Positions 34,972 through 53,364 of a DNA stretch of 64,000 nt are shown here, in pieces. Position 1 is the stretch's first letter. Every line of letters begins with the position of its first letter. The notes below the pieces were generated by a model that did no database searches, was not told the origin of the DNA, and saw only the letters and a list, made by a program, of their open reading frames with translations. The position numbers and the translations under genes are program-made. The stretch is from Ephydatia muelleri (Eukaryota; Porifera; Demospongiae; Spongillida; Spongillidae): assembly GCA_013339895.1 (NCBI GenBank), contig JABACO010000009.1, positions 10,123,625 through 10,187,624 on the forward strand, written 5' to 3'.

Positions 34972-37900
34972 AATCAACTATTACAGTAGAGACTGCTAAT
35001 CAACTAACTGCTAATCAACTATTACAGTAGAGACTGCTAAGAGACTATTACTGTAGAGACTGCTAATCAACTATTACAGTAGAGACTGCTAATCAACTAT
35101 TACTGAAGAGACTGCTAATCAACTATTACAGTAGAGACTGCTAATCAACTATTACAGTAGAGACTGCTAATCAACTATTACTGTAGAGACTGCTAATCAA
35201 CTATTACTGTAGAGACTGCTAATCAACTATTACTGTAGAGACTGCTAATCAACTATTACTGTAGAGACTGCTAATCAACTATTACTGTAGAGACTGCTAA
35301 TCAACTATTACAGTAGAGACTGCTAATCAACTATTACTGTAGAGACTGCTAATCAACTATTACTGTAGACACTGCTAATCAACTACTACTGTAGAGACTG
35401 CTAATCAACTATTACTGTAGAGACTGCTAATCAACTATTACAGTAGAGACTGCTAATCAACTATTACAGTAGAGACTGCTAATCAACTATTACAGTAGAG
35501 ACTGCTAATCAACTATTACAGTAGAGACTGCTAATCAACTATTACTGTAGAGACTGCTAATCAACTATTACAGTAGAGACTGCTAATCAACTATTACTGT
35601 AGAGACTGCTAATCAACTATTACTGTAGAGACTGCTAATCAACTATTACTGTAGAGACTGCTAATCAACTATTACAGTAGAGACTGCTAATCAACTATTA
35701 CTGTAGAGACTGCTAATCAACTATTACTGTAGAGACTGCTAATCAACTATTACAGTAGAGACTGCTAATCAACTATTACAGTAGAGACTGCTAATCAACT
35801 ATTACTGTAGAGACTGCTAATCAACTATTACTGTAGAGACTGCTAATCAACTATTACTGTAGAGACTGCTAATCAACTATTACAGTAGAGACTGCTAATC
35901 AACTATTACAGTAGAGACTGCTAATCAACTATTACTATAGACACTGCTAATCAACTACTACTGTAGAGACTGCTAATCAACTATTACTGTAGAGACTGCT
36001 AATCAACTATTACAGTAGAGACTGCTAATCAACTATTACTGTAGAGACTGCTAATCAACTATTACTGTAGAGACTGCTAATCAACTATTACAGTAGAGAC
36101 TGCTAATCAACTATTACAGTAGAGACTGCTAATCAACTATTACTGTAGAGACTGCTAATCAACTATTACTGTAGAGACTGCTAATCAACTATTACTGTAG
36201 AGACTGCTAATCAACTATTACTGTAGAGACTGCTAATCAACTATTACTGTAGAGACTGCTAATCAACTATTACAGTAGAGACTGCTAATCAACTATTACT
36301 GTAGAGACTGCTAATCAACTATTACTGTAGAGACTGCTAATCAACTATTATTGTAGAGACTGCTAATCAACTATTACAGTAGAGACTGCTAATCAACTAT
36401 TACTGTAGAGACTGCTAATCAACTATTACTGTAGAGACTGCTAATCAACTATTACTGTAGAGACTGCTAATCAACTATTACTGTAGAGACTGCTAATCAA
36501 CTATTACAGTAGAGACTGCTAATCAACTATTACAGTAGAGACTGCTAATCAACTATTACAGTAGAGACTGCTAATCAACTATTACTGTAGAGACTGCTAA
36601 TCAACTATTACAGTAGAGACTGCTAATCAACTATTACTGTAGAGACTGCTAATCAACTATTACTGTAGAGACTGCTAATCAACTATTACTGTAGAGACTG
36701 CTAATCAACTATTACTGTAGAGACTGCTAATCAACTATTACAGTAGAGACTGCTAATCAACTATTACTGTAGAGACTGCTAATCAACTATTACTTGAGAG
36801 ACTGCTAAGAGACTGCTAATCAACTATTACTGACTGCTAATCAACTATTACAGTAGAGACTGCTAATCAACTATTACTGTAGAGACTGCTAATCAACTAT
36901 TACTGTAGAGACTGCTAATCAACTATTACAGTAGAGACTGCTAATCAACTATTACAGTAGAGACTGCTAATCAACTATTACTATAGAGACTGCTAATCAA
37001 CTATTACTGTAGAGACTGCTAATCAACTATTACTGTAGAGACTGCTAATCAACTATTACTGTAGAGACTGCTAATCAACTATTACAGTAGAGACTGCTAA
37101 TCAACTATTACTGTAGAGACTGCTAATCAACTATTACAGTAGAGACTGCTAATCAACTATTACTGTAGAGACTGCTAATCAACTATTACTGTAGAGACTG
37201 CTAATCAACTATTACAGTAGAGACTGCTAATCAACTATTACAGTAGAGACTGCTAATCAACTATTACTGTAGAGACTGCTAATCAACTATTACTGTAAGA
37301 CTGCTAATCAACTATTACTGTAGAGACTGCTAATCAACTATTACTGTAGAGACTGCTAATCAACTATTACAGTAGAGACTGCTAATCAACTATTACAGTA
37401 GAGACTGCTAATCAACTATTACTGTAGAGACTGCTAATCAACTATTACTGTAGAGACTGCTAATCAACTATTACTGTAGAGACTGCTAATCAACTATTAC
37501 TGTAGAGACTGCTAATCAACTATTACAGTAGAGACTGCTAATCAACTATTACAGTAGAGACTGCTAATCAACTATTACAGTAGAGACTGCTAATCAACTA
37601 TTACTGTAGAGACTGCTAATCAACTATTACAGTAGAGACTGCTAATCAACTATTACTGTAGAGACTGCTAATCAACTATTACTGTAGAGACTGCTAATCA
37701 ACTATTACTGTAGAGACTGCTAATCAACTATTACTGTAGAGACTGCTAATCAACTATTACAGTAGAGACTGCTAATCAACTATTACTGTAGAGACTGCTA
37801 ATCAACTATTACTGTAGAGACTGCTAAGAGACTGCTAATCAACTATTACTGTAGAGACTGCTAATCAACTATTACAGTAGAGACTGCTAATCAACTATTA

Positions 37901-38869
37901 CTGTAGAGACTGCTAATCAACTATTACTGTAGAGACTGCTAATCAACTATTACAGTAGAGACTGCTAATCAACTATTACAGTAGAGACTGCTAATCAACT
38001 ATTACAGTAGAGACTGCTAATCAACTATTACTATAGAGACTGCTAATCAACTATTACTGTAGAGACTGCTAATCAACTATTACTGTAGAGACTGCTAATC
38101 AACTATTACAGTAGAGACTGCTAATCAACTATTACTGTAGAGACTGCTAATCAACTATTACTGTAGAGACTGCTAATCAACTATTACAGTAGAGACTGCT
38201 AATCAACTATTACTGTAGAGACTGCTAATCAACTATTACTGTAGAGACTGCTAATCAACTATTACTATAGAGACTGCTAATCAACTATTACTGTAGAGAC
38301 TGCTAATCAACTATTACTGTAGAGACTGCTAAGAGACTGCTAATCAACTATTACTGTAGAGACTGCTAATCAACTATTACAGTAGAGACTGCTAATCAAC
38401 TATTACTGTAGAGACTGCTAATCAACTATTACTGTAGAGACTGCTAATCAACTATTACAGTAGAGACTGCTAATCAACTATTACAGTAGAGACTGCTAAT
38501 CAACTATTACTATAGAGACTGCTAATCAACTATTACTGTAGAGACTGCTAATCAACTATTACTGTAGAGACTGCTAATCAACTATTACTGTAGAGACTGC
38601 TAATCAACTATTACTGTAGAGACTGCTAATCAACTATTACAGTAGAGACTGCTAATCAACTATTACAGTAGAGACTGCTAATCAACTATTACTGTAGAGA
38701 CTGCTAATCAACTATTACTGTAGAGACTGCTAATCAACTATTACTATAGAGACTGCTAATCAACTATTACTGTAGAGACTGCTAATCAACTATTACAGTA
38801 GAGACTGCTAATCAACTATTACTGTAGAGACTGCTAATCAACTATTACTGCTAATCAACACCTCGATCA
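34972..38869. repeat. 26-bp satellite array, about 150 copies
   Basis: 3.9 kb of head-to-tail 26-bp units: CTGCTAATCAACTATTAC followed by (T/A)GTAGAGA. Copies are nearly identical. The chief variation is one T/A position giving ACTGTAG or ACAGTAG. Rare variants are ACTATAG, TAGACACTG, and partial units with a doubled AGAGACTGCTA (34985-35050, 36795-36830, 37825, 38335). There are no open frames. It lies between two blocks of what appears to be one minus-strand gene. Confidence 0.97.
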
Positions 38870-39074
38870 ACAATATTATTTATTTAAATAATACAAAGTG
38901 TATACATGTTACGTTTTAATTTATGGAATTAATCTGACAAAACCTGGGTCAAGGTTTCCAATTTTAGAAATTTCTGAAAGCCTGCTATGTCCTTTACTTA
39001 CGGATTGGAAATCGGACTGAAAATTTAAATTTGGACTGCAATAATATAATATACATGATAATCATAATTATATG

Positions 39075-39282
39075 GGATCGAAAAGGGACCTAACGCATAC
39101 ATTATAAAATTTCCAGTACGCGCAATAGAAATGTAACGCTTGCGTTTAAATGTACGGCTGATTAAAAATTCAGAGCCTTACAACTCCATGAGAGATACTC
39201 CGATTCTCAGTGCGTAAGAAGGGACATTTCAGACTTCTAGAATATCCAAAGCATATGTTAGGTCCCTTATCGCGGAAACGAT
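39075..39282. mobile_element. MITE-like element, copy 1
   Basis: About 208 bp, beginning GATCGAAAAGGGACCTAAC and ending GTTAGGTCCCTTATCGCGGA plus AAC, which are imperfect inverted repeats of each other. The interior (GCGCAATAGAAATGTAACGC, TTAAAAATTCAGAGCCTTAC, GGACATTTCAGACTTCTAGA) matches the elements at 56930 and 59991. There is no coding capacity. Confidence 0.8.
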
Positions 39283-39309
39283 CCCGTACGTAACTATGTA
39301 ATGAGAATA

Positions 39310-39520
39310 TAGCCATGCATACACGTGCACACATTGGATATACACGTGCACACATTGGATATACACGTGCACACATTGGATATACACGTGCACACATTGG
39401 ATATACACATGCACACACATTGGATATACACATGCACACATTGGATATACACATGCATACATTGGATATACACATGCATACATTGGATATACACATGCGA
39501 ACATTGGATATACATACAGA
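39310..39520. repeat. About 21-bp minisatellite
   Basis: Nine to ten copies of ACACATTGGATATACACGTG plus C. Later copies change CGTG to CATG. All frames are open on both strands, so the open frames here are artefacts. Confidence 0.92.
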
Positions 39521-39598
39521 AGCAGGATAACAACACGCTCAGCGAATAATAATTACTTAACTTAATTACCCATTATCGTTCAACGTCAGCTACATGAC

Positions 39599-40710
39599 CT
39601 AGATTGCTGAGCTCCGACATTGGCTTAATTCTAAGTTATATTTTACACATAGCACTCTATGGCTGCACGTACATCCTCTCTCTACGCGTATTTCTCCCGC
39701 TGGGAGGGCTACCGTCACACGCTTCCCTTCGAACAAGACATCCACTGTTGGTGGCAGAGCCATGCTTGCATTTCCCCACCCGTCGGCCACAAGCGATATC
39801 TGCACCTTCGAAACAAAAACAACGTATAAATTAATTTAAAAAAAGAGGAAATTGAAATATATAAATACATCTATTATTTAGTTTGGGCAATTCTTACAGT
39901 GTGAAAATCTTGGCCCCTTTCTAGAGAGTGGCGTTCAATGGAGTCCACACTAATTCGAAGGCCCGTATCGTCCCTCTCCTCACCCAACAGCGGATGCTCT
40001 GCGAGCCTTGGAGATACCGGGTCTTGACAGTAGGATCGCGGGAAAGGCGCGGGTTTCAGGCGAGCTTTCATTTCTAATTCCTCGACCAGAAAGTATTCCC
40101 CGAACACAGACAAGGGAACGTAAGCATGATAGGGGAACAAGAACTCTTCCATGGAGCTGTAATACCATCCACCGTCCACAACGAGATATAAGGTTCTGGA
40201 GAGTAACGAAGCTAGGAATGCATGATATGGCGTATTTATGAAATATGCTTACCTCATGCTTTTCCGAAGCACAGTGAGGTCGCCGCCTTCACCTTTAAAA
40301 TCGAACAGGACGGACAATACTTTTCCGTTGGAGTCGGCGAACGCGAGGTCTTTCGGATGCAATCGCACGTTGTAGTTGAGAGGGTCTGGAACAAGAAACA
40401 CGGTTGGATGGAGGCCGTGTATGCTTTCGGCCAATTGCTTAACGTGAAGTGACCACCATCGATTCTTGAAGTCTAAAATATTTCTAACTGGTCGCACGAA
40501 TTCAATCAGAAACTCGCAAATCCCAATACGTGCACAGGCGAGTAGAGAGTTCGGAGGCGGAGTAATTCGAGCTACTTCGTTGCAAGCAAAAAAAGACTTT
40601 CCTACTCCAGGCACATAGGCTGGACTACCAGGCGTGACCTTGTTCCATCGAGTGGAAAAGGACGACTCTGATGTTGCAATAAACAGCAGTAGAATTGTCG
40701 CAGTTCTCAT
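39599..40710 (-). CDS. Unrecognised secreted/membrane protein, N-terminal exon block
   Basis: Three in-phase minus-strand exons: 40710-40253, 40195-39898 and 39805 to about 39603. The start MRTATILLLFIATSESSFST is a signal peptide. The lumenal/extracellular sequence continues with FACNEVARI, LVPDPLNYNVRLHPKDLAFA, TLYLVVDGGWYYSSMEEFLF, VEELEMKARLKPAPFPRSYC and VQISLVADGWGNASMALPP. No known domain is recognised. Exon 3 runs into a TAG at 39599-39601 unless it is spliced earlier. Same orientation and matching character (ectodomain here, membrane span and tail at 30316-34806) suggest one gene interrupted by the satellite-bearing intron; two genes remain possible. Its start is 104 bp from the NOL6 start. 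Confidence 0.65.
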
Positions 40711-40814
40711 TGCGATTCATTGCCGCGCAGCTGCTACAGTTTATGCGTATGCGCATGCGCAAAGGTTGAGCTCGAACTAACTCGCCACGCCCCCATCTTT
40801 AACCCACGTGCAAT
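40711..40814. promoter_or_regulatory. Bidirectional promoter, membrane protein / NOL6, with NRF1 and E-box motifs
   Basis: 104 bp between divergent ATGs. It contains a perfect palindromic NRF1-type site TGCGCATGCGCA at 40750-40761, a CCACGCCCCC Sp/KLF-like box near 40786, and CACGTG at 40805-40810, four bases before the NOL6 ATG. Confidence 0.65.
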
Positions 40815-48238
<7,424 letters not shown>

Positions 48239-48430
48239 GTTCAAATTTGCGAACTACGCATTTATAATTATTTTGACAAATGATTGAACCAACGATCGCA
48301 ATCAGTCAGATGAAGTCGTTATTATGTAATTTGGCAGTGTTTGTGTGGAAATCTTTGATCATATTAAAATCATTTCAACACGGACGAAGGAACGATGTGT
48401 CAGATGTCAGTCTAGCAGAATTGAAACGCA

Positions 48431-48847
48431 TCATACGCGTCTGGTTGTGCTGATATAGAGCACTGTTGGACAGTACACGGTAATTTAATACTGACTGAAA
48501 AGAGGTGTAGAAACAACATTACCGTTGTTGCCACGGATGAAAGCATCACCATATTTATTCTTCAGCTGGAGATGAAAGGTGCTTAACTTAACAACATGCA
48601 CACTCTGTGTATATGTACCTGTCCATTGACATATTCTTCCGTCTGCTCCAGTGCAATGTTCATGTATCCATCTAAACACGCGAGCACACCTGCAAGGTTG
48701 TCATTCTAGTTAAAGCTCATGTATGCAATTTTGTCATGGATAAACAATTCCTTTACCTCTGTAGTCGACGCCTGAGTTTAGCTTGACTACTACCGGCTTT
48801 CCAATGATCAACTTCAAGAAGTCGCTCGGATTTTGCTTTTTGCTCAT
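48431..48847 (-). CDS. LSM6: LSM6, U6 snRNA-associated Sm-like protein
   Basis: Ring subunit of the LSM1-7 (mRNA decay) and LSM2-8 (U6 snRNP) complexes. Four small exons: 48847-48757, 48689-48619, 48565-48523 and 48462-48431. All are in phase and total 78 residues, against 80 in human. The protein reads MSKKQNPSDFLKLIIGKPVV, LNSGVDYRGVLACLDGYMNI, ALEQTEEYVNGQ, LKNKYGDAFIRGNN and VLYISTTRRV. Sm1 and Sm2 motifs (DGYMN, IRGNN) are intact. Start-to-start distance to the TTC24-like gene is 148 bp. Confidence 0.97.
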
Positions 48848-48995
48848 TCCTTGAGGCCGCCCAGTCAACACGTGACGATTTAATTCACAGCTGGTTACCA
48901 TGGATACAAGACATTGAAATATGACCAGAACAGCGAATAAACAAACAAACTGATGATGATATATATCTCCGAGCTTGCAAAGTTTCGCGAAGTTG
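48848..48995. promoter_or_regulatory. Bidirectional promoter, LSM6 / TTC24-like
   Basis: 148 bp between divergent starts, with CACGTG at 48869-48874 (in CACGTGAC), 22 bp from the LSM6 start codon. Confidence 0.6.
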
Positions 48996-51180
48996 ATGGG
49001 TTCGGGGCCAGGTGAAGGGAAGGGCGCTGATTTCGAGAAGCAGCCCTCGTTGAACACGCTCACGCGTTTAGGGAACGAAGAAGTGCAAAAAGGTGACCTG
49101 CAGAAAGCCTTAAAGTACTTCGAGGATGCGGCAGAAAAGGCTAAAAAAGAAGATGACAGCAAAGTAAAGATCTCTTGCTGCCTAAATGCAGGTGCCTGTC
49201 TCGTCTCCCTAAGCCAATACAAGAAGGGCCTCCTTATCTTAGAACAAGCAATTGCAATTATCAAGAACGTAGAAGAAGATGCGCAAGCCATGGAGGTGAA
49301 CGCAGATGTCTTTTACAACGCAGCGAACGCCGCTTACGCTTTGAAAGAGTTCGAAAAATCAGTTTTTTATTTCACTGCCTCGATCGAACGTTATGAAAAG
49401 TTAGGTTCCAAAGTCCATGTCGCCGAAACGTTGGAGAGTTTAGCGAGTTGTCATAGGGACGTGAAAGACATCGAGAAGCAAATAGCCTGCTTGGTCCGAG
49501 CTCAGCAGTTGTACAAGGAGACAGCCAACAGCTCAGGCGAAGCGCTTATAGATGTGGAGCTAGCCAAAGCCTACCAGTCCACGAGGAGGTTCGATATGTG
49601 CAAGCAGACGCTAGGTGCCGCGCAGGCCCTGTCCTCCAGGTTGGATTCACTTTCAGTAAAGGGTGAGCAGTGCCGCTGTAGATATGATGTACCTATGCAT
49701 AACGTGTGTTTCGTTTAGGCAAGCTGTGCACGCAACTAGGACTGATCTACACCTCAATGGGAATGTTTGACGATGCGGTCCGGAGCTTTGAGCAGGCCCT
49801 GCCACTAGTTCGAGATGTCCTAGTGCACGAGGAGGCCTCTATTCTTCAGAACATGGGGGCAGTCTACAATGAGAAAGGACTGTACTCTGATGCAGTAATG
49901 TATCACAAGAAGGCAGCTGCCCTTCATGGTGAGATAAGCACACATGGTTTTAAGACAATGTTTCCATAATGTGCTGCTGCCTCAAACCACTTGTTTGCAA
50001 AGTTGATAACCCCTTTCATTTTACAGGTAGAAATACAAACCATAACTCAGAGGCCAAATGTTTGTGCAACCTAGCAGTAGCCGAGATTCACCTTGGAGAC
50101 TATGTAGCTGCCAAGACGAGCTACCTCAATGCACAGAAGCAAGCCGAGGCTGCAGGTAACCTTTACCTTCAGTTCCAGGCCAGCGAGGGGCTGGGGTCAC
50201 TCTGCATCCAGACCAACCGCCCCAAAGACGCCATCCATCACTTGAAGCAAGCACTGAAGACACTGGATGAAATCAAGCAGGACACGGGGATGGCCAGGGA
50301 GAGGGTGATGGAGAAGCTGTCAGATGCTACAGAAGCACTACATAAGGACACTCCCAATCACCACAGAAGCACAGCCATCAGTTCCGAGGGCAGCTCCTCA
50401 GAAGAATGCCCTTCTGGGCAGCGTGGACCCCCGGAGGGGCACCATCCTAGCGTCCCTGGTACATCCTCAGAAGAATGTTCCTCCATTTTGCCCGAGAACT
50501 CTTTGCAGGAGAATGGAGAAAAGAATGTCACTGCAAGCTTATCTGGGAGAAGTACAGAGGTAGATAGTAGTGTACCTCTGCCAGCAAAGAAGGCTACTGT
50601 TCTCCTACCACCAATAAAGTCCACCAAAGTAACATTGGCTGCTGCAGAAGGTGTCGATGGAAGCACACCCGAGGGGCCTAGTAAGAAGCCACTACATAAA
50701 AAAGCTACTGCAAGGAGAAAGAGAAATAAATTGGGAACAGTGAATGAAGTACCAGATGCACACGAACAACTGCTCAATGCTTATGTGGAATCCATCAAGA
50801 ATGATGAAAGCCTTGCCTCTTCCAGTGACACTAATCTATCCAGTAGTGAGGATCACAGCGACCATTTGCTTGGGGCAAGTGTCTTCAGCAGGCATGCGTC
50901 CAAGGCACACCCTGGACCCCAGCCATCTCCCTGGACATCCAGGAGTATGCCCGAGTCACCTCGAAGTGTTGGTGAAGGAAGCTTAGCAATTGGCCCAAAT
51001 GCAAGGGAAATTTATACAACGGGAACAACTGTGATTGAAAAGGAACACAAAAGGGGCAAGACTCGGCTCCAGGTTCAAACAGAAATAGTCCCAGTGGGGA
51101 CAGAATCTTGTGCTCAAACCTTGCACCCTGCTGAAGGAAGAGGCCAAGTGCTGCAATCTAGGGTGTGCCTTATCTTGTGA
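48996..51180 (+). CDS. TTC24-like tetratricopeptide-repeat protein
   Basis: Predicted scaffold with two TPR arrays. Exons 48996-49662, 49719-49928 and 50027-51180, all in phase, about 676 residues. I chose ATG 48996 because no in-frame ATG lies upstream.

TPRs: LTRLGNEEVQKGDLQKALKY, CLNAGACLVSLSQYKKGLLI, FYNAANAAYALKEFEKSVFY, TLESLASCHRDVKDIEKQIA, CTQLGLIYTSMGMFDDAVRS, ILQNMGAVYNEKGLYSDAVM, CNLAVAEIHLGDYVAAKTSY and ASEGLGSLCIQTNRPKDAIH. The order and spacing match human TTC24 as I remember it (NLGAAYVETG, FNVALAYHALGE, NDLGLGYSQLQLF, RNLGMAHNALGNY).

The last 270 residues are Ser/Lys-rich and disordered. Its cellular role is unknown. Confidence 0.8.
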
Positions 51181-51461
51181 AGATGTACATTTGCATGGTT
51201 CACATGACTTGTACAACGTACAATGGACTGGGGACGAGAAAGACGCAGTACTCTGGCTACGCGAGACTATGTTTAACTATACATACACATCCAGACATAG
51301 GCTACAATACCTGCACAGATATCCAACATAGAGAAATGCAAACAAACAGTTTCACACAGTTACACAATGCCTGTACGACTAAATCTCTTATGACAGATAG
51401 TCGTAGGTCTATAGGCAAGTGATACATTCTGTATGACCCACATTTCCTATGAAGGACAGCT

Positions 51462-51980
51462 TCACGCAGTGCCCTGGAGAAGCGCCTGTGCTTCCTTGTA
51501 TTCCTTAGTCTCTGCCAGTTCTTTGTCAGTCTCCTGAAGACAGCAAAAATACCTTTTTTTTTCATACGACGAACCAATTTCTAGAGCTAACTACCACCAT
51601 TCCCTGTTTACCAGCGTCGCTAGTAGCTCGTCTCTTATTGTCTCCAGCCTCCTTTCGCAGTCGGGCACCATATTCTTGGACTCCTCTAGTACTTCACACT
51701 AGTATACATGGCAATGTTGGTTGGTTGGTGGGGCACATGCTGCGAGGTCTTCCAGTTACCTGTTTCCTTATGACGTACTCGTCTCCCCCTTGCACTTTCA
51801 GTTTCTCGATTACCGCCTGCTGGTCTACGACTTCCTTCTCGTACATGGCTTTCTCCTTAGTAAGACTGATTATGGATTAAAACCTCGAACGTCTAATAAT
51901 GGCAGCCCTGTCTACCGTTTAAATACCCCCGTCTTTATCTTCAAGTTTCTCAGCTTCGGATCTTCTCCTTTGGAAGCCAT
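51462..51980 (-). CDS. TBCA: Tubulin-folding cofactor A (TBCA)
   Basis: Cytosolic chaperone that captures beta-tubulin in the tubulin-folding pathway. Exons: 51980-51916, 51865-51760, 51698-51612 and 51533-51462. All are in phase and total 109 residues (human 108). The sequence starts MASKGEDPKLRNLKIKTGVF, then KRLTKEKAMYEKEVVDQQAV, CEVLEESKNMVPDCERRLET and ETDKELAETKEYKEAQALLQ. This is the three-helix coiled coil of the family. Its ATG lies 74 bp from that of the + strand NT-C2 gene. The 3' end faces the TTC24-like gene tail-to-tail. Confidence 0.95.
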
Positions 51981-52054
51981 TTGGTGTTAATATTAATATT
52001 CCAGCTTTGACTCACGTGCGACCAGAATCTGGGGGCAGGGCAATTTGCAAGACC
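51981..52054. promoter_or_regulatory. 74-bp bidirectional promoter, TBCA / NT-C2 gene A
   Basis: Only 74 bp between the divergent ATGs, with CACGTG at 52013-52018 and a TAATATTAATATT A/T box. Start-site positions are unknown; both 5' UTRs must be extremely short or overlap. Confidence 0.65.
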
Positions 52055-53322
52055 ATGTCAGCGTTGGCGAGGGTGGCAAGAAAGGTGAAGCGGAACGGAA
52101 AGTCTGCTTATCAGTTTCGCTGCACTTCCACTTTCGAATATATCGAGCTCGAGTGCAAAGGAACATGGTGAGCGGTAGGGAAACGCGCCCAATGAAGGGC
52201 GAACGCTTGTTATTGGTTTGGGCCTCCGGTTTGGCCATGAGTTTTTAGAAGTGACCAGAAGTGACTTCGATATTTTTTCAGGCGACCGGACCAACTTAGA
52301 GTGCTGTGGCAGCGCAGTAACAGGAAAGTGACCACCGTTCCTGTAAGCGATAGTGCCTAGCTGGGGCACCAAAATTATTCACCTTTGTTGGCTGTGTTAG
52401 GTGCGTTGGGAGGCTATTGAAGACCGAGGCCCTCAGGGAGCCACAGGGAAGGCAGTATTCGAGACAAAATTGGAAGTGGCATTGATAATAACGCTCTACC
52501 AGGTAACGCACCACGCCATGATTTGAGAGGTTCATTGTCAGTGTAGTTTACTCTCTCCCTCCCCCCCCCACCCACTTCCTCACCCAAATTCCAATTGTAA
52601 AAGAGTAGTGCTGTAGTGCTTGATGTATATACATGTGCACATATTTGTCACATGACAACACATGCATATGCACTTTATGTCACATGACAACATCAGGAGG
52701 CTAAGCAGATGAACTACGATTCAAAAGAGTACAACTACTATATTGAGAACGTAAGTCAAAAAAGGGATTGGGGATTGGTGCTGAGCAATGTTGGGCAAAG
52801 TGGTGATGGTACGCACTTGAACTGGTTTGTTCTGCTTTAAACATTTGTTCTCCCAACCAAACTTTAAAAATATTTGTTATGCCAACAAAAAATAACAAGC
52901 AATAGCATCTATATGGGGCCTTTGTGTTGTTTACAATGTTACATGCTTGTGTGTACCTCATAGGTTGGGCCTAAAGGAGTTAAACAACTGGCGTTGTTTA
53001 CCTGTAACATTGCAGAATATGTTGGTGTTGGCACAAGGTAACTTGCATGCTTGGACACATGCGTGTACCGCATATACATGCACTCATACTGTTCATACAC
53101 ATACGCACATAAATCATATACACACACTGACACACTTTACACACACCACACACACACTGGCACACTTTACACAACACACATGCACACATACACATGCACA
53201 CACACACATGCACACATACACACACACATGCACAAACACACATGCACAAACACACATGCACAAACACACATGCACACACACTCACGCACACACACACACA
53301 CACTCACGCACACACACACACT

Positions 53323-53364
<42 letters not shown>

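Larger units (their letters stand above)
38870..39598. other. A/T-rich non-coding segment holding a MITE and a minisatellite
   Basis: Between the satellite and the membrane-protein N-terminal exons. Apart from the MITE-like element at 39075-39282 and the 21-bp array at 39310-39520, nothing is seen in it. Confidence 0.6.

Noticed and set aside
34972..38869. CRISPR-like regular array
   Set aside because: Units are 26-bp head-to-tail copies with no unique spacers, inside an animal gene region; it is a satellite.
39170..39536. Cys/Ile/Tyr repeat proteins over the 21-bp array
   Set aside because: All frames are open on both strands; this is a repeat effect with no start context or homologue.
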